Assembly (NCBI GenBank): GCA_902552345.1
Contig: CACDGO010000007.1
Location: 1 to 49,489, forward strand
DNA: 49,489 bases
Direction: 5' to 3'
DNA from: an uncultured Pelagibacteraceae bacterium
Lineage (GTDB): Bacteria; Pseudomonadota; Alphaproteobacteria; Pelagibacterales; Pelagibacteraceae
Made by a program: the position numbers and the translations under genes. The stretch's first letter is position 1. Every line of letters begins with the position of its first letter. Shown in pieces: positions 34,912 to 42,925 of the stretch. A model generated the notes under the pieces. The model saw only the letters and a list, made by a program, of their open reading frames with translations, searched no databases and was not told the origin of the DNA.

Positions 34912-35901
34912 CTAATTAGTTAAACCTAAACCTTTAAGAGCTTCTGCAGCTTTTTTGTAATTTTCTTTAAGTTGCTTATCCCAAACCTCTGTACCAGCTG
35001 GGCTAGTTTTAGGGTCTAGAGATGCACCTTTAAGATAATTTCCAAAAGTTTCATGTTGCATAGCTTTTACCATTCCTTTTGAAAGCGCATCAATTCTATC
35101 TTGAGGCGTTCCTTTAAGCACAGCGTAACCTCTTGTAGTTACAACTTTTACTTCATGACCCATTGAGTATGAAGTTGGTACTTTTGGATAATCAGCCATT
35201 TTTTTGTCATGTAACAATAGAATTGCTTTAATTTTTTTATCTTCAATTAAAGCCGCTGCTTCAGAAGGGTTAAGTAATGAAGCCTCTACTTTACCAGAAG
35301 CTAATGCTTGTAAGCTTTGCGCTCCTGATCCAAATGATACCGCTTTGAAAGGCACTCCAGCAGTTTTAGAATAGTTATACATTCCAATGTGCTCTGTTCC
35401 TCCAATAGATGCGATAGCAGTTACGATAGGTTTCTTTTGAGATCTTTTGATAAACTTTTTAATTGTGCTTAACTCTTTATTTTTAGCGTTAACAACAATA
35501 AAAGTTGGTTCTTCCATAGCTCTAGCAACTCCAACAAGATCATCGATCTTCATGTCAGATTTTCCTCTAGCCATAGTATACAAGTGAGACTCAGTTAGAG
35601 CCATTATTGTACAACCATCTTTTGGTCTAGTTAAAGTGTAGTTTTGAGCTTTAGCACCTGATCCACCTCTTTTACCTACAATTTGCATATCAGCTTTTAG
35701 AGTTCTTCTAGATCTAATAGACATCATTCTTGCAGTCGTATCAGTTCCACCTCCATAAGAAGCGTGAATTACTACTTGTATTGGATCACACGCTTTTGTA
35801 GCGAACGTTTCCGCTTTAGCAGACGTTGTTGCAATTGCAGCAAAAGTTAGGGCAGATAAGAATGTAGATAAAGCAAAAAACTTTTTCATTAATCTTATCA
35901 T
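34912..35901 (-). CDS. tctC: Tripartite tricarboxylate transporter substrate-binding protein TctC (system 1)
   Basis: A 329-residue periplasmic binding protein with a signal peptide (MIRLMKKFFALSTFLSALTF... cleaved near SAKA). The Bug/TctC fold is supported by VIHASYGGGTDTTARMM at the start of the mature domain, the central GGTEHIGMYNYSK and the SGAQSLQALASGKVEAS block. I chose the ATG at 35901 because GGGAG lies 5 bases before it. An upstream ATG at 35913 would place this Shine-Dalgarno sequence inside the gene. It is the first gene of the operon tctC-tctB-tctA-SDR-PrpD-TSUP. The ligand is unknown. Confidence 0.94.
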   Translation of the reverse strand: MIRLMKKFFALSTFLSALTFAAIATTSAKAETFATKACDPIQVVIHASYGGGTDTTARMMSIRSRRTLKADMQIVGKRGGSGAKAQNYTLTRPKDGCTIMALTESHLYTMARGKSDMKIDDLVGVARAMEEPTFIVVNAKNKELSTIKKFIKRSQKKPIVTAIASIGGTEHIGMYNYSKTAGVPFKAVSFGSGAQSLQALASGKVEASLLNPSEAAALIEDKKIKAILLLHDKKMADYPKVPTSYSMGHEVKVVTTRGYAVLKGTPQDRIDALSKGMVKAMQHETFGNYLKGASLDPKTSPAGTEVWDKQLKENYKKAAEALKGLGLTN

Positions 35902-35925
35902 ATATTCTCCCATTTTGTTTGTTAG

Positions 35926-35966
35926 TTGTTATATATAATTGACAAAAGTTAACACGATATTAGACT
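35926..35966. promoter_or_regulatory. Divergent tctC / MmgE-PrpD promoter spacer
   Basis: On the plus strand a perfect TTGACA (35939-35944) followed after 16 bases by TAGACT (35961-35966) makes a reasonable sigma-70-type promoter with a start near 35973. On the minus strand a TATAAC -10-like element occupies 35928-35933. A 20-bp imperfect inverted repeat with TTGT/ACAA ends (35926-35945) overlaps both and could be an operator. No regulator gene lies within this divergent locus; the nearest is iclR at 22 kb, whose candidate site looks different. Confidence 0.5.
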
Positions 35967-35998
35967 TAAGTTCAATATGTAAAATGTCATTTCATATT

Positions 35999-37510
35999 AT
36001 GAAATCATACACAATTAAACTTCAAAAACCTGGAACAAAATTAGAAAAACAAAATCAACTTGCATGGCTCATTGCAAATATGGCCGCGGAAGATTGGAAT
36101 TTAACTAAAGAAATTTCGGATATGGTTGGCAATAGAATTATAGATAACGCAGGGGTTGCAATCGCTGCATTGAATAATAAAGCGGTCAAAATTGCTAGAG
36201 CTCAAGCAATGAAATTTGAAAATAATTTTGGATCAACTCTTTTTGGTTTAGACCAAAATAAAAAATATGATTGTCAATGGGCAGCATGGGCTAATGCTGT
36301 TGCTGTAAGAGAATTAGATTTTCATGACAATATCATGGCCAAAGAGACTTGTCATCCTGGCGATTGTATTCCAACAATACTAGCCGTAGCTCAGCAAAAA
36401 AATTGCAATGGGGAAGAATTAGTTAAAGCTATAGCCACTAGTTACGAGACACAACTAAGATTATCTTTGTCTATCGCTCTTAATCCTAACCGAATAGATC
36501 ACGTTGGTCATTTAGGTCCAGCTATTACAAGTGGGTTAGGCAAACTATTGCAACTTGATACTGAAACAATTTACCAAGCAATACAATGGAGCGCTCATAC
36601 CTCAGTTTTTACAAGACAAGGTAGAAAAGGTAAGTTGTCAAGTTGGAAAGCATATGCTCCTGGGTTAGTAGGAAAAAATTCAATTGATGCAATAGATAGA
36701 GCGATCAGAGGAGATACTTCTCCAAGTCCTGTTTGGGAAGGTGATTATGGAATTGTTCAAATTTTATTAAAAAAAATTAGCGAAGAGATTAAAATTCAAC
36801 TTCCTGAGTCTAATGAACCAAGAGAAGGAATATTAAATACGTTTACAAAAGAACATTCAGCTGGATATCACGGAAACTCGTTAATTGATTTAGCGTTTAA
36901 TATGAGAAAAAAGATTAAAGACACTAAGGAAATTAAAAAAATAAATATATTTACTAAAGAGTACACTCATATAGTTATGGGAAGCGGAAGTAATGACAAA
37001 GAAAAATATAGTCCTGAGGCCTCTAGAGAAACACTGGATCACTCTGCCATGTATATATTTGCAGTAGCGCTTGAAGACGGTGAATGGCACCACGAAAAAA
37101 GTTACTCAGAAAATAGAAAAAAAAGAAAAGAAACTATTGATTTATGGAATAAAATTGAAACGTTTGAAAGTGATGAATGGAATAAGAAATATTATGATGT
37201 GAGTGATCCTTTACAAAAAGCTCAGGGGGCAAAAGTTGAAATTATATTAAATAATAATGATAAAATTACTGACCAATTAGATTATGCAAATGCACATCCT
37301 AAAGGAAAAACACCTTTTGTTAGGGAAAATTATATTAATAAAATGAAAAAATTGTTCAAAAACATTGTCGAAGAAAAAGAAGAAAAAAGATTTTTAAATT
37401 TGATTGATAATTTAAGAAATTTAAACCAAGATGATGTAAAAAGGCTTAATTTGAATTGTAAAGAAGGTTTTTTGAATTTAGATAATAATAAAATCAAAGG
37501 AATTTATTAA
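35999..37510 (+). CDS. MmgE/PrpD family protein, 2-methylcitrate dehydratase-like (paralogue 3)
   Basis: A 503-residue member, the longest of the four, with motifs close to classical and actinobacterial PrpD: RELDFHDN, followed by CHPGDCIPTILAVAQQ, then GRKGKLSSWKAYAPG and the C-terminal AHPKGKTPF. It is thus the best candidate for a true 2-methylcitrate dehydratase in the window. An in-frame TTG at 35939 lies within the -35 box of the presumed promoter, so I reject it; ATGs at 35984 and 35999 are the realistic starts, and I took the second because MKSYTIKLQKPG looks like a natural N-terminus. The stop overlaps the next ATG by one base. Confidence 0.88.
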   Translation: MKSYTIKLQKPGTKLEKQNQLAWLIANMAAEDWNLTKEISDMVGNRIIDNAGVAIAALNNKAVKIARAQAMKFENNFGSTLFGLDQNKKYDCQWAAWANAVAVRELDFHDNIMAKETCHPGDCIPTILAVAQQKNCNGEELVKAIATSYETQLRLSLSIALNPNRIDHVGHLGPAITSGLGKLLQLDTETIYQAIQWSAHTSVFTRQGRKGKLSSWKAYAPGLVGKNSIDAIDRAIRGDTSPSPVWEGDYGIVQILLKKISEEIKIQLPESNEPREGILNTFTKEHSAGYHGNSLIDLAFNMRKKIKDTKEIKKINIFTKEYTHIVMGSGSNDKEKYSPEASRETLDHSAMYIFAVALEDGEWHHEKSYSENRKKRKETIDLWNKIETFESDEWNKKYYDVSDPLQKAQGAKVEIILNNNDKITDQLDYANAHPKGKTPFVRENYINKMKKLFKNIVEEKEEKRFLNLIDNLRNLNQDDVKRLNLNCKEGFLNLDNNKIKGIY

Positions 37511-38862
37511 TGGATATACAACAAGAATTAACTAAATATATTTCTAAAGCTTTAAGTAATGATTTGCCGAAAAAAACAGAATTTAAAACTCGTTTTCATC
37601 TATTAGATACATTAGTATCTATACTTACTGGTAGACTGCTGCCGCCTGGAAAAAAAGCTTTTCAATTTTCAAAAACTCAAGGTGGTGTAAAAGAGTCCAC
37701 ATTGATCGGAAGCGATGTAAAAGTTTCGGCAATTAATGCTGGTTTCTCTAATGGAATGGCTGCGCATGCTAATGAGACTGATGACTCAACAACAGAAGGT
37801 AGATTTCACCCAGGTTGCGCTATCGTTCCTGCCACATTAGCAGTAGCTGAACGAGAGAATTCAAGTAGTAAAGAAATTATTAAAGCAATCGCTTTAGGTT
37901 ATGACGTAGGTGTAAGAATTACAAAAAGCTTAGGATATAAAACACCTAAGACTTCAACTTTTGCAACTCATAGTATCGGGCCAATATTTGGTTGTGCTGC
38001 TTCAGCCGGTGCTTTACTTAAACTGACACACGAACAATGTAATTATCTTTTGTCATACACCGTTCAACAAACTTCGGGTTTAGCATGTTGGAATAGAGAC
38101 CCAGATCATATTGAGAAAGCATTTGTTTTTTCGGGTATGACAACTAGAAATGCAATTTATTCCGCTCTCTTAGCAAAAGAAAATTTTACATCAGTAACAG
38201 ATCCTCTATTAGGTGAACGAGGTTTTCATGAGGGATTTGCCCATAACCCAAATCCAAAGCTTATCATTGAAAAACTTGGAGAAAATTTTAAAATTGATAC
38301 TGCTTCACTAAAAAAATGGTCAGTAGGATCCCCAATTCAATCAATGATGGATGCTATAGAATATCTATTAAAAAATAATCAATTTAACCATAAAGACATA
38401 ACTGAATTAGTTGTAGATATACCGTCTGATAGGTATCACATTGTTAATGACAGAGAAATTTTATCAATAAGCGCTCAGCATTTAATAGCTGTACATTTAA
38501 TTAAAAAGAAAATGGGTTATGTAGAGGCTCATGACGAGAAATTATTTAATGACCCTGAGGTTGTGAATTTAAGAAAAAAAATTAAAGCGGTTTCTAGCGA
38601 TGAATTGGCAATTGCAAGGCCAGAAAGACAATCAAAAATTAGAATAAAATTTAATAATAATAAGGAATTATTTTACCATGCTAAATCTGTTAGAGGTACT
38701 CCAGATAATCCAATGGATGAAAAGGATATTACGGCTAAATCAAAACGACTATTGGAAGTATTCAAAACAAGTCAAACTGATGATTTAATTGATCTTATTC
38801 TCCATAAAAATTTCACAGTAGGTGAGTTAGTAAAACTCTGTAATTTGAATTTAAAAGAGTAA
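37510..38862 (+). CDS. MmgE/PrpD family protein (paralogue 4)
   Basis: A 450-residue MmgE/PrpD protein. The acidic motif is altered to AAHANETDDSTTEGRFHPG (residues 84-102), with NETDD in place of the usual ED(F/Y)DD. PATLAVAERE and FATHSIGPIFGCAASAGAL are the following blocks. It overlaps paralogue 3 by one base and directly abuts a TSUP gene. The two adjacent paralogues are clearly different in length and motifs, so they probably catalyse different steps or work on different isomers rather than being a fresh tandem duplication. Confidence 0.87.
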   Translation: MDIQQELTKYISKALSNDLPKKTEFKTRFHLLDTLVSILTGRLLPPGKKAFQFSKTQGGVKESTLIGSDVKVSAINAGFSNGMAAHANETDDSTTEGRFHPGCAIVPATLAVAERENSSSKEIIKAIALGYDVGVRITKSLGYKTPKTSTFATHSIGPIFGCAASAGALLKLTHEQCNYLLSYTVQQTSGLACWNRDPDHIEKAFVFSGMTTRNAIYSALLAKENFTSVTDPLLGERGFHEGFAHNPNPKLIIEKLGENFKIDTASLKKWSVGSPIQSMMDAIEYLLKNNQFNHKDITELVVDIPSDRYHIVNDREILSISAQHLIAVHLIKKKMGYVEAHDEKLFNDPEVVNLRKKIKAVSSDELAIARPERQSKIRIKFNNNKELFYHAKSVRGTPDNPMDEKDITAKSKRLLEVFKTSQTDDLIDLILHKNFTVGELVKLCNLNLKE

Positions 38863-39636
38863 ATGGAGTCAGATTTTGATATAGCGGCTCTTTTTGCAAG
38901 CCTTGGTTTTTTAGAACTATCAATATTAGTTTTAACTGCTTTTTTTGCTTCAGTTGTATCAGGTATATCTGGGTATGGAGGGGGTATGACTTTAGGTTTA
39001 TTAGTTTCTCCTTTCATACCTGTAAAACTTTTAGTCCCTTTAATGTCTGTTTTTGTCTTATTTTCAAACTTATCAAGAATGTACTATTACAGGAAAAATA
39101 TTTTTTGGAGAAAAGGTTTTTACTTTGCAATCATATCAACTCCTTTTTTAATAGCAGGAACAAATTTTTATGCAGCTGTATCTGAAAAAACTTTGTATTT
39201 TTGTTTAGGTTTTGGACTTGCCTTTATTGTAATTTTAAGAAGAATTTTTAAAAAGATTGATCTTAATATAGGTTGGTTTGGTTTAGGGATAATGGCAATT
39301 TTTTATGGAACAATAAGCGGAGTAATATTAGGTCCAGGTTCTGTTTTGCTTACAGCTCTGGCTGCAAACGGTTTGGTAGGTGGACAGATTATCGGCACTG
39401 ATGCTTTTGTAACATTAATCAATTGCACGATAAGACTTATATCTTTTTGGAATTTAGGTTTATTAAATTTGGATGCTTTATATGTTGGATCTATGATTGG
39501 TATAGTTTCTATTTTTGGTTCTTATACAGCAAAAAAAATAGCAGATAAACTGGGTGTTAAAATGCATACTATTATTATTGAAGTGTGTGTTATTTTAGGT
39601 GGAGCTGTAATGATATATAGAGCCCTTACTTTTTAG
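38863..39636 (+). CDS. TSUP family permease (TauE/SafE), copy 2
   Basis: A 257-residue membrane protein with about eight segments. Conserved motifs are VVSGISGYGGGMTLGLLVSPFIPVK in the first half and GTISGVILGPGSVLLTALAANGL in the second, typical of TauE/SafE permeases. The ATG immediately follows the stop of MmgE/PrpD paralogue 4. Together with copy 1 this gives two independent PrpD-TSUP pairs, one on each arm of the divergent locus. The two TSUP proteins are not close copies of each other. The transported compound is not known. Confidence 0.88.
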   Translation: MESDFDIAALFASLGFLELSILVLTAFFASVVSGISGYGGGMTLGLLVSPFIPVKLLVPLMSVFVLFSNLSRMYYYRKNIFWRKGFYFAIISTPFLIAGTNFYAAVSEKTLYFCLGFGLAFIVILRRIFKKIDLNIGWFGLGIMAIFYGTISGVILGPGSVLLTALAANGLVGGQIIGTDAFVTLINCTIRLISFWNLGLLNLDALYVGSMIGIVSIFGSYTAKKIADKLGVKMHTIIIEVCVILGGAVMIYRALTF

Positions 39637-39666
39637 CAAAAAAACCTGTTTTAAACAATCAATTTT

Positions 39667-39695
39667 TTGACATTACTTTAAATTCATTTTAATTT
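39667..39695 (+). promoter_or_regulatory. Possible promoter of the DoxX gene
   Basis: A perfect TTGACA (39667-39672) is followed after 17 bases by TAATTT (39690-39695), a weak -10. The predicted start of transcription falls about on the ATG at 39702, so the mRNA could be leaderless, and indeed no Shine-Dalgarno sequence precedes the gene. The weak -10 keeps confidence low. Confidence 0.35.
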
Positions 39696-39701
39696 TTTTG
39701 A

Positions 39702-40088
39702 ATGGCAAATATTCTTGATCTCGTTGGAAGAGTTTTAATTTCTTCTTTATTTTTAATCTCGGCTTACAACAAAGTTTTAAGCTTAGATGGAACAATGGGA
39801 TGGATGGAGGGGTATGGTGTACCTGGTTTTTTGCTTTATCCTGCTATTGCATTAGAAATAATTTTGCCCTTATTTATAATTATAGGTTATCGTGCTAGAT
39901 TATCTGCAGGGCTTCTTGCAATTTTCTGCTTAATCACAGCTTTTATATTTCATTTTGATTTTTCAGATCAAATTCAAAAAATTTTATTTCTTAAAAATAT
40001 CGGGTTAGCTGGAGGATTTTTATTTATTGTTGCTAATGGAACTAAAGATTGGTCTGTAGATAAAAAAAAAAAATACGTGAGACTATAA
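39702..40088 (+). CDS. DoxX family membrane protein
   Basis: A 128-residue protein with four transmembrane segments. It opens with LVGRVLISSLFLISAYNKV, the DoxX family pattern, and contains PAIALEIILPLFIIIGYRARLSAGLLA in the middle. DoxX proteins are small quinone- or redox-linked membrane proteins of varied context, named for the thiosulfate:quinone oxidoreductase subunit of archaea. Sixty-five bases separate it from the TSUP gene and a strong terminator follows directly, so it is probably a single-gene unit. Confidence 0.9.
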   Translation: MANILDLVGRVLISSLFLISAYNKVLSLDGTMGWMEGYGVPGFLLYPAIALEIILPLFIIIGYRARLSAGLLAIFCLITAFIFHFDFSDQIQKILFLKNIGLAGGFLFIVANGTKDWSVDKKKKYVRL

Positions 40089-40092
40089 ATAA

Positions 40093-40126
40093 AAAAAACC
40101 CGCAATCAAATTTTTGCGGGTTTTTT
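40093..40126. terminator. Bidirectional rho-independent terminator
   Basis: A 13-base perfect inverted repeat: AAAAAACCCGCAA (40093-40105), an 8-base loop, and TTGCGGGTTTTTT (40114-40126), continuing into further T. The A-run on one side and T-run on the other let it act on both strands. It lies between the convergent doxX-family gene (ends 40088) and the outer-membrane protein gene (ends 40145). It is the clearest terminator in the window. Confidence 0.93.
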
Positions 40127-40144
40127 TAAATCGTTTATCTTTTA

Positions 40145-40798
40145 TTAAAATGCGTATGAGTATTTTAATGAAAGAGTATCTAAGTCAGCGCTAATTTTGT
40201 TATTAGTCGTTACTCCGGTTCTTGCTACAGAAGATGTTATGCTTACGTCCTCATAGTCTGTGTAAGCTAACTCTAAACGAGAATTTCCGTCAGTAAAACC
40301 AAAACCATAAAGTATTCCGTCGACATCTACGTTTCCGTATTTAGATCCTGTACCCAAACTTTCAGTAGTATCTAAACTGAACTGAGCCATTCCACCTTTT
40401 AGGTAAAATGTATCAGTTAATGCCATAGTAGCGTAAAGTGTGAAGTGATCTGAGATTTCTGCCTGAGCTTTTTGCGTTCTTGAAGTAGATGTTGTTGTTG
40501 TTGTTCCTGAAACTGAAGTTTCTACATCAGTTCTTGATTTAGTTTTATTGCTTACATCTGCATCAAGTGGAATATAATCTAATCCTACGCCAAATCTCTC
40601 ACCAGAGAATTCTACGAATATAGATGGAATAATTACGTCATTGCTTACGCTAGCAGTCGTTTTTTCACCACCTTCAGTCTCCGAACCATCTGCTTCAATT
40701 TGTGTAAAAGCAGCTGAAAGTCCAAATCGCACGTCTGCATTGGCCTTGGCAACTAAAAGCATGAAAGAAATAGATAAAATTATCCAAAAATTTTTCAT
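40145..40798 (-). CDS. Outer-membrane beta-barrel protein
   Basis: A 217-residue protein with a signal peptide (hydrophobic residues 4-20, cleavage expected after AKANA). The mature part is made of alternating strands such as IPSIFVEFSGERFGVGLDYIPL and HFTLYATMALTDTFYLKGGMAQF, and the chain ends in aromatic phenylalanine (KYSYAF), the usual outer-membrane insertion signal. One loop is very rich in Thr/Ser (residues about 92-112). A good AAGGA lies 5 bases before the ATG. The 142-base upstream gap holds no confident promoter; a TTGATT-17-TTAAAA pair is the best guess. No specific porin family is claimed. Confidence 0.8.
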   Translation of the reverse strand: MKNFWIILSISFMLLVAKANADVRFGLSAAFTQIEADGSETEGGEKTTASVSNDVIIPSIFVEFSGERFGVGLDYIPLDADVSNKTKSRTDVETSVSGTTTTTSTSRTQKAQAEISDHFTLYATMALTDTFYLKGGMAQFSLDTTESLGTGSKYGNVDVDGILYGFGFTDGNSRLELAYTDYEDVSITSSVARTGVTTNNKISADLDTLSLKYSYAF

Positions 40799-40940
40799 AA
40801 GTTCCTTAATTTAATTATTAATAATTTAGCTTTATATGCTGATTCAGTTTTAATTTCTACCGAAATTGTAAATCAACCAAGAATTGATATGAAAATATTA
40901 ATAAAATCAACATTTTTGTGTTGTAAAATTGCAACAACTA

Positions 40941-42440
40941 TTAATTTTTACGTCCAAAACTTTTAAAAATTTGCCAGCTAACTATAGCTAAAATAATCAT
41001 CATTATTATAACAGTTAGTGGCCTGTCCCACAAAAAATTCCACGATCCATCACTAATCAATAAAGATCTTCTTAAATTTTCCTCCATTAGCCCCCCTAGA
41101 ACAAACGCCAAAATCAAAGGCGGCATAGGAAAGTCATACAATCGAAGAATAGTTGCAACTACAGCAATACCTATCATCATATAAATATCGAAGTTGTTAA
41201 AAGACATCAGATAAATTCCAGTGACTGAGAAAAATAAAATTAAAGGTATCAAAAATGTTCTTGGTGTTGCCAAAACTCTTGCAATATATGGAATTAGAGG
41301 CAGATTTAAAATTAATAAAATAACCATTCCTATGTACATTGACATTATCACTGACCAGAAAATTTCAGGATTTGTTTGATATAATCTTGGGCCTGGTTGT
41401 ATACCGAACCCTAAAAGTGCACCTAACATTACTGCTGTAGTTCCACTACCAGGAATTCCTAAAGTTAGTAATGGTACAAAAGAACCTGAACAAGCAGCGT
41501 TATTTGCAGTTTCGGGTGCGGCTAGTCCATTGACACTCCCTTTTCCAAACTTTTGTTTTTCATCATCTTTTACAAAATTTCTTTCCATCCCATAAGCTAA
41601 AAAGGAGGCAATGGTTGATCCCGCTCCTGGCAAAACTCCAATAATAAAACCTAACACAGACGATCTTGGAATAGTTGTAATCATTTTTTTTGTCTCATCT
41701 TTGTCTAGTTTAATTGAACCAAGTTGCGACAGAGAAATTTGTTTTGCAATTCTAGTTGGGTCATTTGCCTTGAAAATTATTGTTAAGGCCTCGCTCATAG
41801 CAAATGTTGCCATCACAACTAAAACAAAGCTTATACCGTCAGATAGGTTCATATTTTGAAAAGTAAATCTTGGAATATCAGAAAGAGTATCTTGACCAAC
41901 GCTTGCTAACATTAAACCAAGTACAACCATCATCATTGCTTTAAGAAAATGTCCTTTAGCAGAGAAGGCTGATACAGCAGTTAAACCAAGAATCATTAAA
42001 CCAAAATAATCTGGCGATCTGAAAGCCAAACTTACTTTAGATAAACTTGGAGCAGCTATTAATAAGAAAATAGCAGCTATTGTACCTCCAGCAAAAGAAC
42101 TATAAGCTGCTATAGCTAAAGCTTTACCTGCTTTACCTTGTTGCGCCATTGGATAACCATCAAATGAAGTCGCAACAGTTCCGGGTATCCCAGGAGCATT
42201 AATTAATATTGATGATGTTGATCCTCCAAAAACTGCTCCGTAATAAACACCAGCCATTAATATCAACCCAGTCGAAGGTTCAAAACCGTATGTAATTGGG
42301 ATCATTAAGGCTATGGCAGTCATTGGTCCTAAACCTGGCAGCATTCCAATTATTGTTCCGGCAAAACAGCCGATCATCACCATCATTAAATTTTTAAATG
42401 AAAAAGCTGTCTCTAAACCTATTAATATTCCTTCAATCAT
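40941..42440 (-). CDS. tctA: Tripartite tricarboxylate transporter, large permease TctA (system 2)
   Basis: A 499-residue TctA permease. GMLPGLGPMTAIALMIPITYGF is the canonical signature, followed by FGGSTSSILINAPGIPGTVATSFDGYPMA and the late block APETANNAACSGSFVPLLTLGIPGSGTTA. I place the start at the ATG at 42440 (MIEGILIG), which overlaps the tctB stop by 4 bases; the reading frame is open 39 codons further upstream, but that stretch lies inside tctB and does not look like a TctA N-terminus. It is last in tctC-tctB-tctA and differs clearly from the system 1 permease. Confidence 0.95.
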   Translation of the reverse strand: MIEGILIGLETAFSFKNLMMVMIGCFAGTIIGMLPGLGPMTAIALMIPITYGFEPSTGLILMAGVYYGAVFGGSTSSILINAPGIPGTVATSFDGYPMAQQGKAGKALAIAAYSSFAGGTIAAIFLLIAAPSLSKVSLAFRSPDYFGLMILGLTAVSAFSAKGHFLKAMMMVVLGLMLASVGQDTLSDIPRFTFQNMNLSDGISFVLVVMATFAMSEALTIIFKANDPTRIAKQISLSQLGSIKLDKDETKKMITTIPRSSVLGFIIGVLPGAGSTIASFLAYGMERNFVKDDEKQKFGKGSVNGLAAPETANNAACSGSFVPLLTLGIPGSGTTAVMLGALLGFGIQPGPRLYQTNPEIFWSVIMSMYIGMVILLILNLPLIPYIARVLATPRTFLIPLILFFSVTGIYLMSFNNFDIYMMIGIAVVATILRLYDFPMPPLILAFVLGGLMEENLRRSLLISDGSWNFLWDRPLTVIIMMIILAIVSWQIFKSFGRKN

Positions 42441-42907
42441 CCCATTATTCCAATCAGTTGTAAAAAAGGATCTCGGAGATAAATATTCAACAGACCATGA
42501 AGGAGATACATGAATAGTGCTACAAAAGGGAATGATAAAATGAATATCCATATCCATTTTCTCTCACCTAATACAATGTAAGACAAAACTAAAAATATCG
42601 AAGTTGATAAAAAATATCCAACTCTTAAAATTGTTAGCCCATACAAAATCATTAAAATGACTAATGTGATTGTTTTTTTATAATCTAAAATTTTTAAATC
42701 TACATTTGAAGGTTTAGTTTCTGGTAAAATCATATAAAGTGCAGAAAATAATAAACCTGCATAACCTAAATAGATTGGAAACGTTTTTGCGTTAAAGGCA
42801 GCATCTTCATCAAAAGCAAATACTTGAATTTGATGGGCAGTATAAAGATAAAAACCTGAAAAAATAAAAAAGAGCAGTGAAATAATCTTTGAAGGACTAA
42901 TATTCAC
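42437..42907 (-). CDS. tctB: Tripartite tricarboxylate transporter, small permease TctB (system 2)
   Basis: A 156-residue protein with four predicted transmembrane segments; the loop AFDEDAAFNAKTFPIYLG after the first helix corresponds to the TctB pattern. The gene lies 18 bases after tctC and overlaps the corrected tctA start by 4 bases. The identification rests on topology, size and position, as usual for TctB. Confidence 0.9.
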   Translation of the reverse strand: MNISPSKIISLLFFIFSGFYLYTAHQIQVFAFDEDAAFNAKTFPIYLGYAGLLFSALYMILPETKPSNVDLKILDYKKTITLVILMILYGLTILRVGYFLSTSIFLVLSYIVLGERKWIWIFILSFPFVALFMYLLHGLLNIYLRDPFLQLIGIMG

Positions 42908-42925
42908 TGCTCTTCCTTTAATTAT

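Noticed and set aside
40903-40925. Hairpin TGTTG...CAACA after tctA (system 2) as a terminator
   Set aside because: The stem is only about five pairs and has no U-run on the minus strand, so termination is not supported.
42441-42557. Long N-terminal extension of TctA (system 2)
   Set aside because: The 39 extra residues lie inside tctB, are not TctA-like, and the ATG at 42440 gives the usual coupling overlap.
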